From Glycomyces arizonensis DSM 44726 (lineage in GTDB: Bacteria; Actinomycetota; Actinomycetes; Mycobacteriales; Micromonosporaceae), in the NCBI RefSeq assembly GCF_000482705.1, contig NZ_AXWO01000020.1, positions 1-64,000 of the forward strand: DNA of 64,000 nt. The letters run 5' to 3'. This document shows, piece after piece, positions 17,242-24,747 of this stretch. The translations under genes were made by a program, and so were the position numbers. Within the stretch, counting starts at the first letter, position 1. Each line of letters opens with the position of its first letter. The notes under the pieces were generated by a model that saw only the letters and a list, made by a program, of their open reading frames with translations, was not told where the DNA came from and did no database searches.

Positions 17242-18642
17242 ATGTCCTTCCTCAACCGCGCCTCTGAACTGGCACTGCTCCGCGAGCGCGCCGCCAGTGC
17301 GGAAGCGGAATTCCTGGTCGTCTACGGCAGGCGCCGGGTCGGCAAGACCGAGTTGCTGACGCAGCTGGCGCGCGACTGCCGCTCGGTCTACTTCGAGGCC
17401 ACTCCTTCCACCGCCATCGGCCAGCTCCGAGGCTTGAGCGAGCAGCTCGCCCGCGCCACCGGCGACCGCGGCTACGCCCGCCGTCCGCTGATCGACTGGG
17501 GCCAGGCCCTTGACGCGATAGCCGACTTCGCACGCGACGAGCCGTCCCTGGTGGTGCTCGACGAGTTCCAGTTCCTGGCCCGACAACACCAGGGGATGGA
17601 AGGCCAGATCAACGTGTGGTGGCGCGAGACGGGCCGGCATCTGCCGATCACGCTGGTGGTGGCCGGAAGCGAGGTCTCCTTCTTCGAGGACGAGGTACTG
17701 GCCGGGACCATGTACGGCAGGCGGACGGGCCAGTTGAAGGTCCTGCCGTTCCTGGCGAAGGACGCGGCGCTGTTCCACCCCGGCTACACGCCCGAAGACC
17801 GGATCAGGGCGTTCGCGGTGTGCGGCGGCATTCCCTACTACCTGGAGCGCTTCGATGACTCGCGGCCGCTCCGCACCCACCTGCTCCAGGAGATCATCAG
17901 TCCGACCGGGATTCTCCATTCCGAAGCGGAGCTGCTGCTTCGCCAGTCGATCACCAGCCCCGAGAACCACTTCGCGGTCTTGGGGGCGATCGCGCACGGG
18001 TACAACCGGAACTCCACGATCGCCGACCGCACCGGTCTGGCACCGGCCCAGGTACTGAAGACACTGCGAGTGCTGGAGCGGCTCGGACTGGTCGAACAGC
18101 TCCGTCCGATGACCGCCCCCGCGCGCAGCAAGAAGACGGCCTACCGCATCGCCGATCAGTTCCTCAGATTCCACTGCCGTTTCATCGAATCCGACCGGTC
18201 GCTCACGCGCACCGCCGAACTGGCCGAGTCGTACCTGGCGGGTTCAGTCCTGCCGAAGTTCGACCATTTCGTCTCCGAGGCATGGGAAGAGGTATGCCAG
18301 GAGTATGTGCTCCTCAATGCCCCCGAGGTGGCCAAGGTCGGACGCTGGTGGGGCAACGTCCCCACCGGACGGGAACGTCGAGTGGAGATGCGCGAGATCG
18401 ATGTCGTCGGGATCGATCACGACCAGCGCGCCACCGCGATCGGGATGTGCAAGTGGACCTCCACCGAGGTCGACTTCGACGAGTTGAACCTGCTCGACCG
18501 GCTCATCCCGCATATCGAGCGGACAGTCGAGCACCCGATGCGGTATCTGTTCTCCCGCAGCGGCTTCAGTGAACGGCTGCAACGCCATGCGGTCGACGAC
18601 CCTTACCTGACTCTGATCGAACCGATCGACATCTACCGATAG
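17242..18642 (+). CDS. ATP-binding protein of the archaeal-type ATPase/DUF234 family
   Basis: The ATG at 17242 (466 aa; a GTG lies one codon earlier) follows a TATGAT box by six bases, fitting a leaderless mRNA. The N-terminal AAA-like domain has Walker A GRRRVGKTELL near residues 27-37 and the acidic Walker B VVLDEFQFL. A winged-helix region (STIADRTGLAPAQVLKTLRVLERLGLVEQ) follows. The DUF234 C-terminus carries the pattern EIDVVGIDHDQRATAIGMCKW, which resembles a PD-(D/E)XK nuclease-like core. Family members are poorly understood and are often stand-alone. The tandem palindromes upstream suggest its own regulation. It could act in DNA-related stress or defence, but that is conjecture. Confidence 0.85.
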   Translation: MSFLNRASELALLRERAASAEAEFLVVYGRRRVGKTELLTQLARDCRSVYFEATPSTAIGQLRGLSEQLARATGDRGYARRPLIDWGQALDAIADFARDEPSLVVLDEFQFLARQHQGMEGQINVWWRETGRHLPITLVVAGSEVSFFEDEVLAGTMYGRRTGQLKVLPFLAKDAALFHPGYTPEDRIRAFAVCGGIPYYLERFDDSRPLRTHLLQEIISPTGILHSEAELLLRQSITSPENHFAVLGAIAHGYNRNSTIADRTGLAPAQVLKTLRVLERLGLVEQLRPMTAPARSKKTAYRIADQFLRFHCRFIESDRSLTRTAELAESYLAGSVLPKFDHFVSEAWEEVCQEYVLLNAPEVAKVGRWWGNVPTGRERRVEMREIDVVGIDHDQRATAIGMCKWTSTEVDFDELNLLDRLIPHIERTVEHPMRYLFSRSGFSERLQRHAVDDPYLTLIEPIDIYR

Positions 18643-18656
18643 CATCTGAAGCGGCC

Positions 18657-19646
18657 ATGTTCACGGGATTCACCGAGTGGGACATCGAGACCGGGCCGGG
18701 CGTCACGCTGCACGGCCGGTCCGGCGGCTCCGGGCCGCCCGTCGTGCTGCTGCACGGGCATCCACGGACGCACACCACCTGGTATCGCGTCGCGCCGGTC
18801 CTCGCGTCGAGGGGCTTCACCGTGGTCTGCCCCGACCTGCGCGGCTACGGCCGCTCCACGAAGCCCGATCCGGACCCGGAGCATCTGACCTACTGCGACC
18901 GCGCCATGGCGGGGGACGTCGTCGCGCTGATGTCCGCGCTCGGCCACGAGACCTTCGCGATCGCCGGTCACGACCGGGGCAGTTATGTGGCCTACCGGAC
19001 CGCCCTGGACTTCCCGCAGCGGGTGTCCGCGCTGGCCGTGTGCGACAGCGTTCCCATCATCGAGGCGCTGGAACGGGCCGACCGCCGTTTCGCCGCGAAG
19101 TGGTGGCACTGGTTCTTCTTCGGCGCCTCCCCGCACGCCGAACGAGTGATCACCGCGGACCCGCTGGCGTGGTATCGGCCCGACGAATCGAGCATGGGCG
19201 GCGACAACTACCGCGACATGGTGGCGGCCGTGTCCGATCCCCGGACCGTGCGGGCCATGCTGGAGGACTACCGGGCCGGGCTGTCCGTGGACGCCGAGCA
19301 CGACGCGGCCGACCGCCGGGCCGGGCGACGCATCACGGCCCCCACGCTGGTCATGTGGTCGCGGTACGACGACATGGAAGCGCTGTACGGCGATCCGGCC
19401 GCGATCTGGGAGCCGTGGTGCCGGCAAGCGGTGCGCACCGCGGTGGTCGAATCGGGCCACCACATGGCCGAAGAAGCACCTGCCCAGGTGGCCGACGCCC
19501 TCGGCGCGTTCCTCTCCGACGCCGTCGGCGGGCCTTTATGTGCCGAGTGGGTTGAAACGCAACCGAAGACGACTCGAACGCCACGGACTCGCCCCGGTCC
19601 ATGTTCCACGGCAATGCGATCGGGCAACTGTGACCGCGGTCTCTAG
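18657..19646 (+). CDS. alpha/beta hydrolase, haloacetate dehalogenase-like
   Basis: The 329-aa protein resembles fluoroacetate/haloacetate dehalogenases: the oxyanion motif LLHGHPRTHTTWYRVAP, the nucleophile Asp in GHDRGSYVAYRTAL, the FAAKWWHWFFFGASPHAERVI segment, and the catalytic His in VVESGHHMAEEAPAQVADAL. An Asp nucleophile rather than Ser argues for dehalogenase or epoxide-hydrolase chemistry. The family is about 295 aa long and normally ends near LGAFLS; the last 40 residues here are basic and low in order, so the true end may have been lost by a frameshift or extended into the spacer. It starts 14 bases after the ATPase gene. Confidence 0.78.
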   Translation: MFTGFTEWDIETGPGVTLHGRSGGSGPPVVLLHGHPRTHTTWYRVAPVLASRGFTVVCPDLRGYGRSTKPDPDPEHLTYCDRAMAGDVVALMSALGHETFAIAGHDRGSYVAYRTALDFPQRVSALAVCDSVPIIEALERADRRFAAKWWHWFFFGASPHAERVITADPLAWYRPDESSMGGDNYRDMVAAVSDPRTVRAMLEDYRAGLSVDAEHDAADRRAGRRITAPTLVMWSRYDDMEALYGDPAAIWEPWCRQAVRTAVVESGHHMAEEAPAQVADALGAFLSDAVGGPLCAEWVETQPKTTRTPRTRPGPCSTAMRSGNCDRGL

Positions 19647-19682
19647 ACGCTTTTGGACCGTTAGCGTGTCATAAGTTGCGGG

Positions 19683-19696
19683 ACACCAATTGGTGT
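19683..19696. promoter_or_regulatory. perfect 14-base palindrome
   Basis: ACACCAATTGGTGT is a perfect palindrome upstream of the small-gene operon that starts at 19818. It is a plausible operator for that operon; the binding protein is unknown. Confidence 0.45.
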
Positions 19697-19750
19697 GCAA
19701 GAGTTTCAGCACGCGTGTATCCAACACGCACCAACCGAATACCGAAACGC

Positions 19751-19794
19751 GGCGGGCCGCCGCCCTAACTACCACGAAAGATCGGCGGCCCGCC
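19751..19794 (+). terminator. strong stem-loop in the leader of the small-gene operon
   Basis: GGCGGGCCGCCG (19751-19762) is the exact reverse complement of CGGCGGCCCGCC (19783-19794), with a 20-base loop. No T-run follows. It could end transcription of the hydrolase gene or attenuate the operon starting 24 bases further on. Confidence 0.5.
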
Positions 19795-19817
19795 CCTAGC
19801 CAGAGAGGAAACCTCCC

Positions 19818-20069
19818 ATGGTTGGCTTCAGCCTACCCCAAGACCCGGTTCCGGCCTCGGTCAAAATCGACCTGGAACTCCACCAGCCCTACCGAACGTG
19901 GTTCGGTCTCGGACGCCTGCGGTGCGAGTGGTGCCACCACAAATGGGGCGCCCACGGCTGCCCGCAGCGCCGCTCGGCCGTGAAGCTGCTCGCCTCCTGC
20001 GTCGGCTCTCCTTCGCTTCGCGGCGTCCTCGCCAACCTCATCGGCTTCACCTGGGGCGGTGCCGCATGA
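19818..20069 (+). CDS. small Cys/His-rich protein, possible zinc ribbon
   Basis: The 83-aa protein starts at ATG 19818 preceded by AGAGAGGAAA. The middle part LRCEWCHHKWGAHGCPQRR has three Cys and three His in metal-site spacing and suggests a small zinc-binding module. I do not recognise the family. It is the first of three genes joined by ATGA overlaps, so all three products are probably made together. Confidence 0.55.
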   Translation: MVGFSLPQDPVPASVKIDLELHQPYRTWFGLGRLRCEWCHHKWGAHGCPQRRSAVKLLASCVGSPSLRGVLANLIGFTWGGAA

Positions 20070-20347
20070 CCAACCCTGAACGCATCGTTCTCGGGCGGTT
20101 CACGCTTGAGCACCGGCGGATCGAGGTCTACCAGATTGTCGGGAGGTCTGCCACTTCGGTGCGGCTGCGGCGCATCGCTCCTGAGCCGGTGGTCGATCTG
20201 GGGTACATCAACCGGATCGGGTCGCCGTTCTCACGACTGCACCTGTACCGCGCCGAATGGTCACCTGCGTTGCGGCGGGTCGCCAAAGAGCACGCGGCGG
20301 GGATCTGGTTGCACGCCGCGCAACATGAGGCGGAGGTCGACGGATGA
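20066..20347 (+). CDS. hypothetical small protein, second gene of a coupled trio
   Basis: Starting at the ATG at 20066, which overlaps the previous stop as ATGA, the product has 93 aa (TNPERIVLGRFTLEHRRIEVYQIVG). It is rich in beta-strand-like, Arg-containing segments and ends in a helix (ALRRVAKEHAAGIWLHAAQHEAEVDG). No known motif is evident. Confidence 0.5.
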   Translation: MTNPERIVLGRFTLEHRRIEVYQIVGRSATSVRLRRIAPEPVVDLGYINRIGSPFSRLHLYRAEWSPALRRVAKEHAAGIWLHAAQHEAEVDG

Positions 20348-20640
20348 GCCTGCACTTCGTCGACAAGCTCCCGGTGTTCGGCTACCGCGAGATCGACGGC
20401 CTTGATCTGGCCTTCGCCTGGATCTGGGGCCAGTCCTCCCTGCGCGTGACCTTCGTCGATGTCGATCCTGCCCTGATCGGCCGTGTCACCCATCTTGACG
20501 GCCTCCCGCGCCTGGTCGCCGCACCCGACAACCTCGCCTGGCTCCACCAGGACGACCCGGCCCGCACTCTCGCCGTCCTCGACTTCGCCACCGACCTCTG
20601 GAGACGAAAGGATTCCATCATCCGCACCTGCGACGGCTGA
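20344..20640 (+). CDS. hypothetical small protein, third gene of a coupled trio
   Basis: The 98-aa acidic protein (MSLHFVDKLPVFGYREIDGLDLAFAWIWGQ) starts at the ATG at 20344 overlapping the previous stop. The pattern of hydrophobic strands (LRVTFVDVD) and a C-terminal helix is protein-like, and the reading frame keeps actinomycete codon bias, but I cannot assign a family. The operon ends eleven bases before a TATANNN array. Confidence 0.5.
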   Translation: MSLHFVDKLPVFGYREIDGLDLAFAWIWGQSSLRVTFVDVDPALIGRVTHLDGLPRLVAAPDNLAWLHQDDPARTLAVLDFATDLWRRKDSIIRTCDG

Positions 20641-20650
20641 ATCGAAACCC

Positions 20651-20713
20651 TATACCCTATACCCTATATCTTATATCTTATATCTTATATCTTATATCTT
20701 ATAGAGTATAGGA
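20651..20713. repeat. TATANNN heptad array, copy 3 (most regular)
   Basis: Nine TATA tetrads start exactly every 7 bases, at 20651, 20658, 20665, 20672, 20679, 20686, 20693, 20700 and 20707. The spacer triplets are CCC, CCC, then TCT five times, GAG and GGA. Five near-identical units in the middle make it a true short tandem repeat. It lies downstream of the small-gene trio and about 200 bases before the Hsp70-PASTA gene. Confidence 0.9.
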
Positions 20714-20908
20714 TGACCCGTTCCTTCGACAGGTAAAGCCTCAAGAAGCCGGGCGAGGCGCGTCTTGTTCGCTGATCCTTTTGGGAGGCAACACTTTCGG
20801 GTGTAACCTTACGGCTACTTTCAGGCACGAACCGGTTGATTTCAACATGTCCTGATAAGACATGATGAAAACACGCAAGGCGGACCGAAATCGCGCGAGA
20901 AGAGTTCA

Positions 20909-20914
20909 TAGACT
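20909..20914 (+). promoter_or_regulatory. -10 box of the Hsp70-PASTA gene
   Basis: TAGACT lies six bases before the ATG at 20921, and no ribosome site precedes that ATG. This is the usual layout of a leaderless actinobacterial transcript. Confidence 0.5.
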
Positions 20915-20920
20915 CAGCTC

Positions 20921-22429
20921 ATGCAACATCGCTCCCCCCGAGCAGCCGCAGTCGGCGTCGACCTGGGCACCGTGAACACCACGGTGTCGATCCGCGGCCG
21001 CGGCGAGCGTCCCGACGTCCGCGTCCTCGACGGCGTTCCGGTCGGCGACCGCGATGCGGCCGCGGACGCGCTCGCCGCCGTGTTCGCGCGCGTCCGCGTC
21101 TTCCGCGACGACACCGCCGGAGGCTCGGCGCCCCTCGCCGTCACCGCCCCCGTCTCGTGGGAGCGCGACCGGTACCGCGAGGTCGCCGATGCCGCCGAGG
21201 CGGCCGGTCTCGGGCGGCCCTCCTTCGTCCCGGTGGCCGAGGCCGCCGCCGTGTACGTCGAGGCCCGCGGCCACGAACTGGAGCCCGGCGCCGCGCTCGT
21301 CGTCTACGGGCTCGGCGCCACCGGCTGCGAGGTCGGCGTCGTCCGCCGCGACGAGGACGGCCACACCGTCCTGGCCGCGCACGGCGCGGGCGAGGTCGGC
21401 GGCGACGAGTTCGACCACCTCGTCCTCGCCTACCTCTCCGGCAGGCACGGCGACGACGACCGCGGGTTCTGGGACCGGGTCGACGGTCCGGACGAGGCGG
21501 CGCTGCGGCCCGCGCTGCTCGCGGAGATCCGGCGCGCCCGCGAGCGGCTCTCCGAGCACGCCTCGGCCGACATCACGCTCCCCGAGGCCGGGCTCGAACT
21601 CCAGCTCACCCAGCAGGAGCTGGAGTCGTGCATCGCCGAGCCCGTCGAGCAGACCTGCGACCTGGCCGCCGCGGTGATGGAGGCCGCCGGAGTCGGCGCC
21701 GAGGAGGCCGGCGGGCTCCTGATGATCGGCGGCGCGAGCCGCACCCCGCTGGTCGTGGCGCGGCTCGCCGAGCGGACCGGCCTCAAGCCGGTCCTGCCCG
21801 ACCGGCCCGAACGGGTCGCCGCCGAAGGCGCCGCGCTCACCGCGCTCCCCGCCGCGCCCGTCGAGGCGGGCCGTCCGCGGCTGCGCCGCACCGCCGCGCG
21901 GGTGAGCGTCCTGGCGGTGCTGCTCGCGGTGCTGGTCGGCGGCACCGCGATCTTCGGATCCGAGCTGAGCACGGGCGAGAGCCAGGAGCCCCGCGGCGCG
22001 GACTCGACCCCGGCCACCGGCGAGACGGCCTCCCCCGCCGACGGCGAGGCCGGCTCGGGCGGCGCGGGCGGCGTTCCCGAGGGCGACCCGCAGACCCAGT
22101 CACCCGACGCCGAGGAGGCCGACGAGACGGAGTCCGCGGACGGCGGCGGCGAGGCGCCCTCGCCGACCGAGGACGGCCGCGAGGAGAGCGCCACCGCCGG
22201 ACCGGTGCCGGACGTCACGACCATGTCGTCGCAGGAGGCGGAGCAGACCCTCACCGACGCTGGATTCACCAATGTGGACTTCAATGGCGAGCCGGATCCG
22301 CTGTTCGGCCCCTGGTACGAGGACTGCGAGGTCAAGGAGCAGGACCCGGCGCCCGACACGCAGCTGGCCTTCGACGAGCTCGTCACGGTCACCTACTCCG
22401 GCACCGAAGCCGACGGCTGCGAGGAGTGA
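20921..22429 (+). CDS. Hsp70-like ATPase domain fused to a membrane anchor and PASTA domain
   Basis: The 502-aa protein opens with an actin-fold ATPase of Hsp70 type (GVDLGTVNTTVSIRG near 12-26, VPVAEAAAVY, and GGLLMIGGASRTPLV). One membrane helix lies at about 328-346 (VSVLAVLLAVLVGGTAIFG), followed by a Glu/Asp/Ser/Pro-rich extracellular linker of about 80 residues. A C-terminal PASTA domain occupies about 429-500 (VPDVTTMSSQEAEQTLTDAGF). The ATPase would be cytoplasmic and the PASTA domain outside, able to bind peptidoglycan fragments as in PknB. The Hsp70 substrate-binding domain is absent. A role in sensing or organising cell-wall growth is inference. Confidence 0.85.
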   Translation: MQHRSPRAAAVGVDLGTVNTTVSIRGRGERPDVRVLDGVPVGDRDAAADALAAVFARVRVFRDDTAGGSAPLAVTAPVSWERDRYREVADAAEAAGLGRPSFVPVAEAAAVYVEARGHELEPGAALVVYGLGATGCEVGVVRRDEDGHTVLAAHGAGEVGGDEFDHLVLAYLSGRHGDDDRGFWDRVDGPDEAALRPALLAEIRRARERLSEHASADITLPEAGLELQLTQQELESCIAEPVEQTCDLAAAVMEAAGVGAEEAGGLLMIGGASRTPLVVARLAERTGLKPVLPDRPERVAAEGAALTALPAAPVEAGRPRLRRTAARVSVLAVLLAVLVGGTAIFGSELSTGESQEPRGADSTPATGETASPADGEAGSGGAGGVPEGDPQTQSPDAEEADETESADGGGEAPSPTEDGREESATAGPVPDVTTMSSQEAEQTLTDAGFTNVDFNGEPDPLFGPWYEDCEVKEQDPAPDTQLAFDELVTVTYSGTEADGCEE

Positions 22430-22712
22430 CCCGGACGCCGTTACCGAACAGCGTTACCAAACCCTATGTGACCATTGAGGCCGGTGGGGCCGGTGTGTGA
22501 CATGCGCCAGTGGCCCATGTCGCCTCATGACAGCGCAACAGATCTCGTCTGCGTCGCAAACCACACCATATATACCGACCTGATAACAAATTCAGTCCAT
22601 TTCGGGAGTGGCGGCATCAGAATTCACTTTCACAAGCGAACATCCAGGTATGCCATCCGATTCGAACCGGTCTACGACCGCGCGCCGGAGCGCGAACATA
22701 CGGGACCGAGGT

Positions 22713-23696
22713 GTGACCGTCAGCGACGACGCCGTCGTCAAACAGCTCATCACGCCGCTGCGCCGCTACATCCCAGTCAACTGGTTCGATTGGGAGCCAT
22801 TCGGAAAGCGGCCCAAGAGCTGGTGGCCCGACCTGGTGCTGATCCTCGCGTTCATCGCCATCGCCGCCCTGCTGACGTTCCCGTCGCCGCTGGTCCACAT
22901 GGACTGGGAGATCCGCGAATGGGTGTGGCGCCACAAGGTCGAATGGGTCAGGGACGTCTCGCGCCTGGCGACCGAGCTCGGTCAGGCGCGCACCGTCGCC
23001 ACGATCACCCTGGCCCTGGCCGTCTGGTCCGCACTGCGCTTCCGCAGCATCCGGCCGCTGCTGATGTACGTGCTGTCGTTCATCACCCTGGTGGTGATCC
23101 TGGTCGTCAAGCACATCCTGGGCCGTCCCCTGTCGCAGCACCTGTGGCAGCTGCACGAGGTCTCCCCGGACGGGGCCATGCTCTTCACCTACTTCGAGCA
23201 GGGCGGCGGCGGCAACATCGAGGGCGCGACCGCCTTCCCCTCGGGGCACGCGGTCAACACCGCGCTGCTGTTCGGCCTGATCGTGATGCTCGTCGGCGGC
23301 CTGCTGCCGGTGTGGGCGCGCTGGACGCTGCTTCTGGCCCCGCCGGTCCTGGTCTTCGCCTCGCAGGTGTACATCGGCCAGCACTGGTTCTGGGACGAGC
23401 CGGCCGGTCTCCTGCTCGGCCTGTTCATCATCCGCAGCGCCAAGCGCGTGCCATGGGCGACGATCCCACTGGGGCCGCTGGAAGTCTTCGAACCGGCGAC
23501 GCGCAAGACCATCCTGATCGCGACGCTGCTCATCCTGGGCGTCATGGTCACGCCCGCGATGCCGCTGGTCCCGGCGCTGGCGTCCGCCGTGCTCCTGGCG
23601 GGCCTCTCCCTGCTCTGGCTGTGGCTGAAGCTGCGCGAGGCGAAGCGGAGCGAGACCGCGCAGGTGCCTAGCCAGCCGTCCGATAGCTCCCAGTGA
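22713..23696 (+). CDS. PAP2-family membrane phosphatase
   Basis: The GTG at 22713 with GAGG at 22708-22711 gives 327 aa; upstream residues in the open frame look random. Six membrane helices are visible. The three PAP2 motifs are KHILGRP, PSGH in TAFPSGHAVN, and GQHWFWDE, where the usual SR before the His-Asp pair reads SQ. Members dephosphorylate lipid pyrophosphates such as undecaprenyl or phosphatidate lipids on the outer face. An extra C-terminal membrane helix pair and basic tail follow the catalytic core. The last 29 bases overlap purM tail to tail. Confidence 0.82.
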   Translation: MTVSDDAVVKQLITPLRRYIPVNWFDWEPFGKRPKSWWPDLVLILAFIAIAALLTFPSPLVHMDWEIREWVWRHKVEWVRDVSRLATELGQARTVATITLALAVWSALRFRSIRPLLMYVLSFITLVVILVVKHILGRPLSQHLWQLHEVSPDGAMLFTYFEQGGGGNIEGATAFPSGHAVNTALLFGLIVMLVGGLLPVWARWTLLLAPPVLVFASQVYIGQHWFWDEPAGLLLGLFIIRSAKRVPWATIPLGPLEVFEPATRKTILIATLLILGVMVTPAMPLVPALASAVLLAGLSLLWLWLKLREAKRSETAQVPSQPSDSSQ

Positions 23697-24747
23697 GCTT
23701 GACGCCGTCACCGCCGTCGGCGACCTCGCCGATCGTCCACGCCTCGACGTGGCGGGCGGTCAGGACCGCGAGCGAGCGGTCGACCTGATCGGGGGCGACG
23801 ATGGCGACCATGCCGACCCCCATGTTGAAGGTCCGCTCCATCTCCTCGTCGCCGATCCCGCCGGTGCGCTGCACGACGTCGAACACCGGGTTCGGCGTCC
23901 ACGTCGAGCGGTCGACGGCGACGCTCACGCCGTCGGGCAGCGCCCGCACCAGGTTCCCGGCGATGCCGCCGCCGGTGATGTGCGCGAAGGCGTGCACGTC
24001 GCACTCCTTGGCCAGCTCCAGGCAGTCCTTGGCATAGATGTGCGTGGGGGTCAGCAGCTCCTCGCCGAGGGTCCGCTGGCGGCCGAACTCGGGCACCTCG
24101 GTGGCCAGGTCCATCTTCCCGACGCCGAACAGGGCCTCGCGCACCAGCGAGAAGCCGTTCGAGTGGACGCCCGAGGCCCGCAGGGCGATCGCGACGTCGC
24201 CGGGCTTGACCCGGTCGGGGCCCAGCAGCGCGTCGGCCTCGACGACGCCGACGCCGGTGGCCGAGATGTCGTAGTCGTCCGGCTTCATCACGCCGGGGTG
24301 CTCGGCGATCTCGCCGCCGATGAGCGAGCAGCCCGCGTAGCGGCAGCCGTCGGCGATCCCGGCGCCGATGTCGGCGATCCGCTCGGGCACGACCTGGCCG
24401 GTGGCGATGTAGTCGAGCAGGAACAACGGCTCGGCGCCGCACACGACGAGGTCGTCCACGACCATCGCGACCAGGTCGATCCCGACCGTGTCGTGGATGT
24501 CGAGCTTCTGCGCGATGACGAGCTTGGTGCCCACGCCGTCGGTGGAGGAGGCGAGCAGCGGCTGTTTGTACTTCTCGGTGTCGAGCGCGAACAGCCCGGC
24601 GAAGCCGCCGATGCCGCCGACGACCTCCGGCCTGGCGGTCTTGCGGATCGAGGGCTTGAGGGCCTCCACGGCCCGGTCGCCGGCGTCGATGTCGACGCCC
24701 GACGAGGCGTAGGAGATGGTCTTCCGAGTGGTGGTGCCGCGGCTCAC
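23668..24747 (-). CDS. purM: phosphoribosylformylglycinamidine cyclo-ligase
   Basis: The 359-aa protein from the GTG at 24747 (overlapping the purF stop as GTGA) is a full-length PurM. It has [18 protein letters not shown] at the start, the STDGVGTK motif, and [25 protein letters not shown]-type ATP-site residues with LLDYIATG, then [11 protein letters not shown] and the C-terminal FNMGVGM. It closes the imidazole ring to make AIR in purine synthesis. It is co-transcribed with purF. Confidence 0.96.
   Translation of the reverse strand: [359 protein letters not shown]

Noticed and set aside
20651-20713. Possible CRISPR array
   Set aside because: The repeat unit is only 7 bases with 3-base variable parts; no cas genes are present in the window.
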